A DNA stretch of 64,000 nt from JBQTIY01 sp052387675 (GTDB lineage: Bacteria; Planctomycetota; B15-G4). The notes below the pieces were generated by a model. The model was given only the letters and a program-made list of their open reading frames with translations. It was not told the origin of the DNA and searched no databases. Both the position numbers and the translations under genes were made by a program. The stretch lies in assembly GCA_052387675.1 (NCBI GenBank), contig JBQTIY010000011.1, positions 62,001 to 126,000 on the forward strand. The letters run 5' to 3'. Below, piece by piece: positions 42,969 through 51,500 of the stretch (its first letter is position 1; every line of letters begins with the position of its first letter).

Positions 42969-42999
42969 CCGGCGCACGACCTCTTCGGGAGCCAGCCCC

Positions 43000-43848
43000 A
43001 TGTCCACCGCCCTGCGCGCCGCTGCTTTGACTCTTGGGCAAGTCCTGCTGCTCGCCGCTGAGCCGCGCGGACAGTTGAGCGAGTTCTCCTGGTCCTACAG
43101 CGGCGACCCCTCGGGCTTCGGCGCTGCCCTGCCCACGGCGCTGCTCATTGTCGGTCCAGCCAACGACGCCTGCACCACGCCCGACACCTTTGCCTTCCTC
43201 TCGACGACCGCCACCGAGTCCGGCACGGTCACGGCCTACTTCTCCTTCGAGAACAACGACGGCGGCTTTGGCTGGTGGACCGTCGAGGATCCGGGCTACA
43301 TCGTGAACGGCGTGAAGACAACCGTCGGCCCCGGCGACATCTTCGACACCTGGGCAGGCGAAGTCAGCTTCGCCGTGGAAGCCGGCGACAGCTTCGGCTT
43401 TGGCGTCATCTCGGCCGACTGCTCCTTCGGCCCCGGCGTGCTCACCGTGACGGACTTCCTGTTTCTGCCCGATGCCTGGCAGAACTTGGGCCACGGCCTC
43501 GCAGGTGTCTACGGCGTGCCACCGCTCGTGGGCCTGGGCACGCTTGTGCCCGGCTCAGCGTTCACGTTGAGCCTGGTCGACGCGCAAGAGTTGGCGCCCG
43601 CCTTTCTCGTCGTGGGCTTCTCGGCCGGCTACTTCCCCTTCAAGGGCGGCGTGCTCGTGCCGAGCTTCATCCCTTCGGCCTATTTCGTGCCGCTGAGCAC
43701 GGGGCCCACGGGCCGGATCATCCTCAGCGGCCTGTGGCCCTCAGGACTGCCCTCCGGCCTCGAACTCTTTTTGCAGTACTGGATCGCCGATGCCGCCGGA
43801 CCGGCGGGCTTCTCGGCCAGCAACGCCGTGAGCGCCACGCTGCCCTAG
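43000..43848 (+). CDS. Secreted protein with the same C-terminal module as the FG-GAP protein
   Basis: A 282-residue exported protein with a signal peptide (RAAALTLGQVLLLAA), a domain of about 130 residues with beta-rich, Gly/Asp/Phe-rich sequence (FSFENNDGGFGWWTVEDPG, ADCSFGPGVLTVTDF), and a 120-residue C-terminal module from LGHGLAGVYGVPP to the end. That module matches the end of the FG-GAP protein across the divergent promoter (PFKGG, TGPxG, PSGxxLxxQxW, GPxGFxAxN). The ATG at 43000 has GGGAG upstream; the frame is open to 42931 but without a signal sequence. Function unknown; probably surface-associated. Confidence 0.75.
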   Translation: MSTALRAAALTLGQVLLLAAEPRGQLSEFSWSYSGDPSGFGAALPTALLIVGPANDACTTPDTFAFLSTTATESGTVTAYFSFENNDGGFGWWTVEDPGYIVNGVKTTVGPGDIFDTWAGEVSFAVEAGDSFGFGVISADCSFGPGVLTVTDFLFLPDAWQNLGHGLAGVYGVPPLVGLGTLVPGSAFTLSLVDAQELAPAFLVVGFSAGYFPFKGGVLVPSFIPSAYFVPLSTGPTGRIILSGLWPSGLPSGLELFLQYWIADAAGPAGFSASNAVSATLP

Positions 43849-45101
43849 CCCGGCGCTCCGAGCCGCTCGACGAGAAAGCCCTGGGCTTCCAGGTCGGCGC
43901 GCTGCTTGCCGGCCTTCTTGCGCGCGACAAGCACCGAGACGACCGCGCCCGCGGCACGCAGCCGTGCCGCTTCGGCCAAGGTCCGCGCCAGATCGCCTGA
44001 CTCTGGATCGTGCAGTAATGCGATGCGCTGCGCTGCGGCGGCCGGACGCCAGCCGCGCTCGGCCAGCACGAGCATGAGCCGCTCGAAGCCGATCGAGAAA
44101 CCGCAGGCCGGCACGGCGCGGCCGAGCATGCGGCCGATCATCTCGTCGTAACGCCCGCCACCGGCCAGTGAGCCGGGCGAACCCTCGATGCCGATCTCGA
44201 AGATCGGGCCGGTGTAGTAGCCCATGCCGCGCACCAGCGTGAAGTCCGGCTGCACGCGCGCGAGCGAGCCCAGCGCGGCCGTCGCTGCGCTGGTGATCGT
44301 GCGCAGATCGGCGAGCGACTCGGCCGCCCAGGACATCGCGGCGAAGCGCGCGAAGGGATCGGGCTGCCGGCCCGCTGACGCAAGGATCTCGAGATGCGGC
44401 TTGAGGTGCACGCCGCCGAGGCCCTGCGCCTCCAGCTCGGCGACGACGCCGTCCAGCCCGAGCTTGTCCAGCTTGTCGAGAGTGATGAAAAGGCGCTCGC
44501 GATCGGCCGGCTCGGTGAGCTTGCAGTGCGTGGCAAAGGCCTGCAGAAAGCGCCGGTCGTTCAGGCGCACGGTGAATCCGGAAAGCCCCACGGCTTGCAG
44601 CGCCGCGCACGTGGCCAGGATGAGTTCCACCTCGGCCAGCACGCTGCCGTCGCCAAGGACGTCGATGTCGCATTGCGTGAACTGGCGGTAACGGCCCTTC
44701 TGCGGCCGCTCCGCGCGCCACACCGGCCCGATCTGGATGGACTTGAAGGGCAGCGGCAGTTCGGCCTGATGCTCGGCGTAGTAGCGCGCCAGCGGCACGG
44801 TGAGGTCGAAGCGCAGCCCGGCATCCACGAGGTCGCTCTCACTCAGCCCCGGCTTGGCGAGGTCGAGCTTCTCGCCGCGCCGCAGGATCTTGAAGATGAG
44901 CTTCTCGTTCTCGCCGCCTTGGCCCGAGGCGAGCAGTTCCAGGTGCTCCAAGGCCGGCGTCTCGATGCGCGCGAAGCCGAAACTGCGATAGACCGACAAG
45001 ATCGCGGCCGTGGCGGCGTCGCGCAGCGCGCACTCCTGGGGCAAGAGGTCGCGCATTCCGCGCACCGGTGTTGTGGGCAGCTTCTCGGGCATGCGAAGCA
45101 T
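43845..45101 (-). CDS. hisS: Histidine--tRNA ligase
   Basis: A 418-residue class II synthetase. Motif 1 region PVRGMRDLLPQE, the histidine-specific motif 2 loop GPVWRAERPQKGRYRQFTQCD, the histidine A motif near GMGYYTGPIFEI, GGGRYDEMIG, and motif 3 ACGFSIGFERLML. The C-terminal anticodon-binding domain follows from IALLHDPES. Either the ATG at 45101 or the one three codons on can be the start. Its stop shares the palindromic CTAG with the stop of the convergent secreted-protein gene. Confidence 0.96.
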   Translation of the reverse strand: MLRMPEKLPTTPVRGMRDLLPQECALRDAATAAILSVYRSFGFARIETPALEHLELLASGQGGENEKLIFKILRRGEKLDLAKPGLSESDLVDAGLRFDLTVPLARYYAEHQAELPLPFKSIQIGPVWRAERPQKGRYRQFTQCDIDVLGDGSVLAEVELILATCAALQAVGLSGFTVRLNDRRFLQAFATHCKLTEPADRERLFITLDKLDKLGLDGVVAELEAQGLGGVHLKPHLEILASAGRQPDPFARFAAMSWAAESLADLRTITSAATAALGSLARVQPDFTLVRGMGYYTGPIFEIGIEGSPGSLAGGGRYDEMIGRMLGRAVPACGFSIGFERLMLVLAERGWRPAAAAQRIALLHDPESGDLARTLAEAARLRAAGAVVSVLVARKKAGKQRADLEAQGFLVERLGAPG

Positions 45102-45121
45102 GGTACCGACCGCGCTCCCGC

Positions 45122-45127
45122 TACAAT
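45122..45127 (+). promoter_or_regulatory. -10 element giving a possibly leaderless M28 peptidase mRNA
   Basis: TACAAT (followed by C) ends seven bases before the ATG at 45135. A transcript from this element would start at or within a base or two of the start codon, and no Shine-Dalgarno is visible, as in leaderless mRNAs. Confidence 0.45.
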
Positions 45128-45134
45128 CGCCCGG

Positions 45135-46856
45135 ATGCTGGCACGCTCATCGAGTCCTGCGGGGAACGGGCCCAGGCCCACTCACCGGGCGCTCAGTCTC
45201 GGCCGCGTGGGCTTGGCCTTGCTCGGAGTGCTGCTGCTCGGCGCGGCACCGAGCCCCGCACCCATGGCCGCGTGGGGCGACCCGCCTTCCGGTCCGGCCG
45301 CCGGCTTCGCCACAATTCTCGAGACCGACCTGCGCCGCGACATCGAGTTCTTGGCCGGTACGCCACTCGAAGGCCGCGACTCGCCGAGCGCCGGACTGAG
45401 CCGCGCCGCCGAGCACATCGCCGCGCGCTTCGCCGCCGCGGGCCTGCAAGGAGCCGGGACCGGCGGCAGCTTTCTCATGCCCTTCTCGATGAAGGCCGCC
45501 GCACCAGTACCTGAGGAGTGCTCGCTCGTGCTCGACGAGGCCGCGACCAGCTTCGTTTACGGCGAGGACTTCGTGCCGCTCTGGCGCGCCAACGGCAGCG
45601 CCGCGGGCCCGGCCGTCTTCTACGGCTACGGCATCGACAGCGACTCCGAGAAGTACGACGAGATTCGCGGCGACACCGCAGGCAGCATCGCCGTCATCGT
45701 TGAAGGCGAGCCGCGCCACAAGCGCGTCTTCGAGGGCCCCGAGGTCAGCGCGGCGGCCGCGCTCTACGGCAAGCTGCGCGTGCTCGAAGAAGCGAAGGTG
45801 GTCGGCGTACTCGTCGTGCGCCGTCCGCCGGAGGAAGCGCCCGCCGCCAAGAAGCCCGCCAAGGGCAAGCCCAAGCCGGCTGCCGGTGCGGACGGCGGAG
45901 CCGGGGCCGGTGCTGAACCGACCGCCGAAGCCGCGCCGGCGCGCCTCGCCTTCCGCCACACCTTTGCGAGTTGGGTGGGCGGGCCGCCGCCCACCAATCC
46001 CACGGCGCTGGGGATTCCGGCCCTGGAAATCACGGCGGAAGTCGCCGAACAGATCCTCGGCTTCGACGTGCTGCCGCTCGTGGCGAAGAGTGACTCCTCC
46101 GGCAAGGCGCAGAAGCCGGTCCCCACCAAGCGCACCGTGCGTCTGAGTGCTCAGTCCATCGAGACGTCGGTGAACCTCGACAACGTTGTCGGCAAGCTGC
46201 CCGGCCGCGATCAGACCCTGGGCGAGGAGTACATCGTGGTAGGCGCGCACTACGACCACATCGGCGTGGACGAGCGCGGCCGCATCGGCTTCGGCGCCGA
46301 CGACAACGCCTCCGGCACAGCCGCGCTGCTCGAGATTGCCGAAGCCCTCGCCACGGCCGGCCCGCGTCGCTCGATCCTGGTCTGCGCCTTCGGTGCTGAA
46401 GAGGACGGCCTGCTCGGCAGCAAGGCCTTCGCCGACAATCTGCCCGTGCCGCGCGACAAACTCGTGGCCATGATCAACATGGACATGATCGGCCGCGGCG
46501 AGGCCGCCGAAGTCGCGGTGCTCGGACTCATCGAGAACCCCGCGCTGGAGCAGGTGCTGGAGCGCGCGCTCAAGTTGCAGCCCACCAAGATCAAAGAGCT
46601 GGTACTGCGCCAAGGCCAAGATCTCTTTCAGCGCAGCGACCACTACTCCTTCCATCAGATCGGCGTGCCCGTGCTCTTCTTCTTCGAAGGGCTACCCATC
46701 GAGAAGAATGCCGACTACCACACCTGGCGCGACACGATCGACAAGCTCGACTTCGACAAGATCACGCGCACGACGCGCCTGGTCTTCAACACGACCTGGC
46801 TGCTGGCCGAGGACGACGAGCGTCCGCCGCCGCCCAAGCGCTACGGCGAGAAGTAG
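45135..46856 (+). CDS. Exported M28 family zinc aminopeptidase
   Basis: A 573-residue exported peptidase. An N-terminal signal sequence (LALLGVLLLGAAPSPAPMAA) is followed by a region with a PA-type insert and then the M28 catalytic domain: VVGAHYDHIG (first His ligand), GADDNASGTAALLEIA (bridging Asp), FGAEEDGLLGS (catalytic and metal Glu), NMDMIGR (Asp) and DHYSFHQIGVPVLFFFEG (His). A Lys/Pro/Ala-rich linker near 235-275 (PAAKKPAKGKPKPAAG) interrupts the PA domain and looks like a recent low-complexity expansion. Such enzymes digest peptides in the periplasm or outside. Confidence 0.92.
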   Translation: MLARSSSPAGNGPRPTHRALSLGRVGLALLGVLLLGAAPSPAPMAAWGDPPSGPAAGFATILETDLRRDIEFLAGTPLEGRDSPSAGLSRAAEHIAARFAAAGLQGAGTGGSFLMPFSMKAAAPVPEECSLVLDEAATSFVYGEDFVPLWRANGSAAGPAVFYGYGIDSDSEKYDEIRGDTAGSIAVIVEGEPRHKRVFEGPEVSAAAALYGKLRVLEEAKVVGVLVVRRPPEEAPAAKKPAKGKPKPAAGADGGAGAGAEPTAEAAPARLAFRHTFASWVGGPPPTNPTALGIPALEITAEVAEQILGFDVLPLVAKSDSSGKAQKPVPTKRTVRLSAQSIETSVNLDNVVGKLPGRDQTLGEEYIVVGAHYDHIGVDERGRIGFGADDNASGTAALLEIAEALATAGPRRSILVCAFGAEEDGLLGSKAFADNLPVPRDKLVAMINMDMIGRGEAAEVAVLGLIENPALEQVLERALKLQPTKIKELVLRQGQDLFQRSDHYSFHQIGVPVLFFFEGLPIEKNADYHTWRDTIDKLDFDKITRTTRLVFNTTWLLAEDDERPPPPKRYGEK

Positions 46857-47315
46857 CGAAGCATTGGGCGCGTAGCGACCGGCTTCATTCGCGCAACGTA
46901 CACGCCGAGAAACGCGAAGGGGTTTCGTGACACCACACATCCGCAGGAAACTCGCGCTTGTCGGGCGGCTTGGGAGGCCTTATCCGCGGCTCTCGCAGCA
47001 CTCCCTCGCTCATCGAAAGGAGTGGTTCACCAAAACTAGGCCAAGAGCGGAAGGCTCTACGATTCCGACTTCTGTTTGATACCAAGTCCTCAGCAAGAGC
47101 GAACTTGGTACGACAAAATAGAAGCGACCGGTCTTGGCGGGGTATTTAACGCGCACTCATCGCTGACCTCGATTCGGTCGCTCAACCTAGCTCGGACTCC
47201 TGTCAGCTTGGCCGTGCGCTGGTTTTGGTGAACCACATCGTTTCGTCTGCTCAACATGACTTCGACTCCTGCCGTTTCGACCGTGCGCGAGTTTTGGTGA
47301 ACGTCAACAATCGAG
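46857..47315. other. AT-richer intergenic stretch with short repeats
   Basis: About 460 bases without a recognisable gene, clearly richer in A and T than the flanks. It contains two imperfect direct repeats about 61 bases long and an inverted copy of their 15-base core. Short frames on both strands exist but lack a Shine-Dalgarno and known domains. It marks the right-hand end of the M28 gene and the beginning of the RHS island. Confidence 0.6.
47022..47303. repeat. Two 69-base-period direct repeats plus an inverted core copy
   Basis: The segment beginning TCGGTCGCTCAAC at 47174 and ending GTTTTGGTGAACC at 47234 recurs, imperfectly, from 47243 to 47303, a period of 69 bases. The core GTTTTGGTGAACCAC (47222-47236) has an exact inverted copy, GTGGTTCACCAAAAC, at 47022-47036. 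Read leftward the repeats give two similar 23-residue units beginning VHQNSRT and VHQNQRT in an open frame (47425 to 47090), so a decayed repeat protein is possible. Confidence 0.7.
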
Positions 47316-48539
47316 TCACTCTCTCTTTGCAGTGAGCACATGGTGCCGACCGGCCTCAAGGCCAGCACCAATCTCCTGACCCTTTGAGTAGGCGCGAACC
47401 CGAGTTCCTGGGACAACGGGGCCAAACCTGAAGAAGCCGGACTTGTTGGATACTGTATAGATCCGGCCTAGGTGATAGACCCTCTTAATGATGTCCGCCT
47501 CCACCGACGTGTCATCACGCGCATAGGGATGACCAGTAAGAAACACCCGTTCGTCGCTAAAGTGCATAAACGTGTTCGCAATTGGCTGACCGTCATCCCA
47601 AGTCAGCCGACCCTCGATCCACTCTCCTGAAACGAGTCTTAGTTCGAGCACCTCTGGCATGTCGGAAGCCAAAACGCATGTTGTCGCCGCGGTGACAAGG
47701 CTTTCGTGATGAGCAATGACGCCCCACGCGGTTCCTTGCAAGTGAGAGACTGACCATTCCCCGCCTGGGTCGCTCGTCGCCTCCACAGGCTGCCCCTCTT
47801 GACCAACGACGGTGATCAGCGCAGCCGCAATCGCTTTGCCCTCTTTATCAAGAACCCTTCCCCTAAGGCTCTTCCCAACGGGCATTTCGACCGTGACGTT
47901 CTCCGTCACTCCTGGTTCAACATCAAGGAAGGTCGGCATCTCGGGGCCCGTAACAACAGCACTCCACATCGTCACCGAAGCGGGGGCCTCAACAAGCACC
48001 TTGAAACTGCCGTCAATCAGATGGACGGCATGTCCGATTGGCCAGTAACCATACTGTTCATCTCGACGATACTGCTGGCTACCAGCAATTCGCAGTGAGA
48101 CATCCCTCACGGTTGAGAGATTATTCAAGCGCCCCTTGATGGTTGCCACTGTCTCCGGCGCCAGATCAATTACAGGCTCGGGCGATTCTGGCTTAGTTGG
48201 CATCTGAAAGGAGCTGGCGACTGCGCTTCCGCGAACGGCCGTGACCAGATATGAACGCGTTGGCTCCTTGAAGGTCGCCGTACCGTCACGGTCAACTCCC
48301 TTCTCGGCCAGGACGTCCCAGCTTAGATCGGGTCGGACGCTCGAAAAAGGAATCGTGGCATCCCAGAGCACTACGCGAACACCGTCAAGGCTCTTTCCAC
48401 CTGCATCAACACGGACAACGATTTGGCGCGGGGGTGCATCCGACGCGTGTGAAGGCATCCCGCCGAGTGACAAGCACACTGCTGCGACAGCAACCAGGAG
48501 GAGCGCACTCTGAAGCGGGCGGAGGACTCTCGTTGTCAT
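47316..48539 (-). CDS. Secreted protein with carboxypeptidase-regulatory-like beta domains
   Basis: A 407-residue exported protein of unknown function. A signal peptide (SALLLVAVAAVCLSLGG) is followed by beta-sandwich segments with the style of CarboxypepD_reg/prealbumin-like repeats: VVRVDAGGKSLDGVRVVLWD, SLRGRVLDKEGKAIAAALIT and EWIEGRLTWDDGQPIANT. Its ATG has GGGAG about seven bases upstream and lies 15 bases after the RHS stop on the same strand, so it is translated from the same transcript. Base composition is less GC-rich than surrounding genes. It may be a partner, anchor or protective protein for the RHS product; that is inference from position. Confidence 0.72.
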   Translation of the reverse strand: MTTRVLRPLQSALLLVAVAAVCLSLGGMPSHASDAPPRQIVVRVDAGGKSLDGVRVVLWDATIPFSSVRPDLSWDVLAEKGVDRDGTATFKEPTRSYLVTAVRGSAVASSFQMPTKPESPEPVIDLAPETVATIKGRLNNLSTVRDVSLRIAGSQQYRRDEQYGYWPIGHAVHLIDGSFKVLVEAPASVTMWSAVVTGPEMPTFLDVEPGVTENVTVEMPVGKSLRGRVLDKEGKAIAAALITVVGQEGQPVEATSDPGGEWSVSHLQGTAWGVIAHHESLVTAATTCVLASDMPEVLELRLVSGEWIEGRLTWDDGQPIANTFMHFSDERVFLTGHPYARDDTSVEADIIKRVYHLGRIYTVSNKSGFFRFGPVVPGTRVRAYSKGQEIGAGLEAGRHHVLTAKRE

Positions 48540-48554
48540 TTGACACTCCCGAAC

Positions 48555-51500
48555 TTATTTCTGTTTCTTCTTGGTCTTTCCCGCCATCAGGCAGATGCCC
48601 TCGCAGTTGGCCTCACTCGTGCACGCAATTTGATCGTGACAGTTGTCGAGAGCGAACGGCGCCACTCCCAACCCGCCAGTGACCGTTCCGTCCACACAGG
48701 CCTTCAAGCATATCTCCCAGAACGGAAAAGTTGCACCAATGCACTGCGCCGCGCATGACGAATAGGCCTCACTGAACGCACTACAGACTCCGTTCGGCCC
48801 AAGCAAGTACTCAAGGAATCCCGCCTTGGCTTTCTTGCATGCACCGACGCACGCTCGGTACTCTGCTGGTGTCGTTGGTGGCTTGTTGGGCGTGAAACTA
48901 AAGGAACAGTCGTTTGTCGAACCTGCAGTAACTGCCTGCAACCCATAGGGATCCTTAGATGGGATTGGAGAATTCATCACATACCCATACCGATTCGCCC
49001 CATCGACGTACCCCGCCGGATCCCTCTGCATGAACCTCCCCACCTCGGGGCGGTAGGTGCGGGCGCGATACCAGTACCAGTCATCCCCGAAGCTCGCCGG
49101 CAGAGCGCGCTCCCGCCCCGTGTATCGGAAGCTGTTCCCGATGTCCGACCCGAGGTCGGTCTGCTTCACGAAGCTGCCGTCGACCACGGTCGTCTCGCCA
49201 AACTCTTTGTAGCGGTAGCTCTCATCGATGTTCCCGGCATTGTCCGTCATGAGCAAGACGCTGCCAAGGTGGTCGCTGTGGACGAAATAATCCACGTCAG
49301 GGTCAGCACTTAAGTCCGTGTACTCCAGAAGCTCGTCGATCCGCTCCCCGTAGACCCGCCGCTTGGTCTGGGTCTCGGTCGAACTGGCCCACGACACCGC
49401 CTCGATGTCGTGGACGCCGTCGTGATACATGCGCACGTCGCCGACCCCTCCCGATCCGGTCTTGACTCTCGCCACCTGCCGTCCGAGCGCGTCGTAGTGC
49501 CAGGTGTAGTCCGGCGCTCCGAAGGGGCCCTTGTCCCACTGAGCGTACTGGTCGGCATGGTTGTACCGATTGACGTCGTTGCCAGCCCCCGAGTACTGCT
49601 TGAAGGTCCCATTGTCGTAGTAAACACCGGTCGAGCTGCCCTCGGTGGTCATCTCGTTGACGGTGTTGTAGGCGTAGGTCGTGTCGTTGGACCCATCGAT
49701 CTTGCGAGTGAGCCGGTTTCCCGTCTGATCGTAGACGTACTCCACGAAGTCATCGTAGCGGTTGTTGCTGATGTTGCTGGCCAGCGAGTCGCCGATGTAA
49801 GCCGTCGGCACTCCGCGCAGCACCGTGACGAGGCGCTTGGCGCCGTCGTAGTCGTACTGGTCGCCTTTGTCGATCGTGTCGGTCGTGATCCGCGTGTTTT
49901 GGACGTCGTCGTAGAAGAGCTTGTCCTGGCTCGTGATCTGGTGGCTCTTGTCGTAGGCCAGGGCCGTCTTGACCAGCGTGTTCCCGGTGTCAGTGTCCTT
50001 GTGGTGGATCTCGGTCAGCCGACCGAAGTAATCATAGAGGTAGGTCCCGAAGCTCTCGGCGTAGGCCTTCTTGATGACCCGCCGGCCGTTAAAGGTGTAG
50101 TCCACGATCTGGCTGCTGCCGCGGCTCACCTTGTCTACCCGATCCAGGGCATCCCGCGTGTAGCTAATGACCGCCCCCGAGACAGGGTAGGTTACCCCCG
50201 TCTTTTGTCCCTCCACGTCCCAGTCGTAGGTGATCGTCCGGCCGTTGCCGGAGTTGTAGCCGTCCAGCACCTGCTTCTCGGTTTCGATCTTCCCCAGCGT
50301 GTTGTAGGTCCGCTCGATGAGCGTGTCGAAGCCGCCCGCCTCGCTCGTCGAGGCCAAGGTCATCCGGTCCAGGCCGTCATGGCCGAAGTCCACTGATGTG
50401 GCTCCGAGCACGTTGGTCGCCAGGGTCAAGTCCTTGGCTGTCAGCCGGCCATTTTGATCGTAGGAAGCCACGATCACCGTGCCGTTCGGGTCGGTGGTCG
50501 AAATCCGCTGACTCGCCTTGTCGTACGTGTAGATGTGGTCCTCAGTGTCGGGCCAGACCGTCGTCACCACGCGGCCAAGTTTGTCGTAGCTGTAGGTCGT
50601 GTCCTGGTCGCCCGTCGTGCTGTTCTTGGCGCGGTAGGTCAGGAGCAGCCCGTCGTCGTCGAAGTAGTACTCCGTGATTACGTCCGAGGAGCCGTTCTCG
50701 GCCGTGTCCTTGGTCTTCCAGAGCTGCTCGTTGTGCTCATAGCGAAGTTCGTCGCTTTCAGGATCCAGGACCTTGGTGAGCTGGTCTCGCAGGCCGTAGA
50801 AGTAGACCGTGCTACCCCACGTCGGTGTGCTGGCGAGCTTCTCCTTGCGCGTGATCATCCGGCCCCGGCTGTCGTAGACCATCTCGACCACGGTGTCTTT
50901 GTCTGCCTCAATCCCGCTGTCCTGCGTGCGCTCTTTGTGCGTGACCCTGGTCACGCGGCCGTTCTTGTCGTACTCGCTGAGCACCAGGTTTCGGGTGGCG
51001 TCACTCGCGCCCATCGGATCTTTTTTCGTCACCTCCCGCCCAACCGCGTCGTAGACGTGCTCGTCGTTGGCGCAGCCGCAGACGTCTCCGCTGTGCTCGA
51101 GCACGCGCCCGGCTTCGTCCCGCCACACGATGTCTGTCTGCGTACCATCGCCGAGGTTCGTGGAGAGGTTCGCCTTCTTCGCCAGCCGGTCGGTCTGGTA
51201 GAGGCGATTGGCCTCGTCGTAGTAAAACGTCGTTTGCGCAAGCGTTGTATTGGCTGAGTTCTTCCAAGTCTGCTGCGTCACGTTGCCGTTCTTGTCGTAG
51301 GCAAGCTCGTGGTAGTTCCCCTCGGGCTTCGTCACCTTTGTCACTCGGTCGTATCCGTCGCGCACGTAAATCGTCGCAAAGCCGAGCGGGTTGGTCACCG
51401 TGACCACGTTTCCGTTCTCGTCGTAGGTCGAGACCGTGATCGCGTCATCAGAGGACGAGGCCGCCTTGCGCTTGTGCGTGATCTGCAGGTCCCGCTGGTC

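Noticed and set aside
42931..42999. Upstream start for the secreted protein at 43000
   Set aside because: The extra 23 residues would precede the signal peptide with a basic, non-signal segment and would overlap the TACAAT promoter element.
47090..47425. A 111-codon minus-strand frame containing the two VHQN units
   Set aside because: It overlaps the end of the secreted beta-domain gene, has no Shine-Dalgarno and its only feature is the DNA repeat; kept as a repeat, not a gene.
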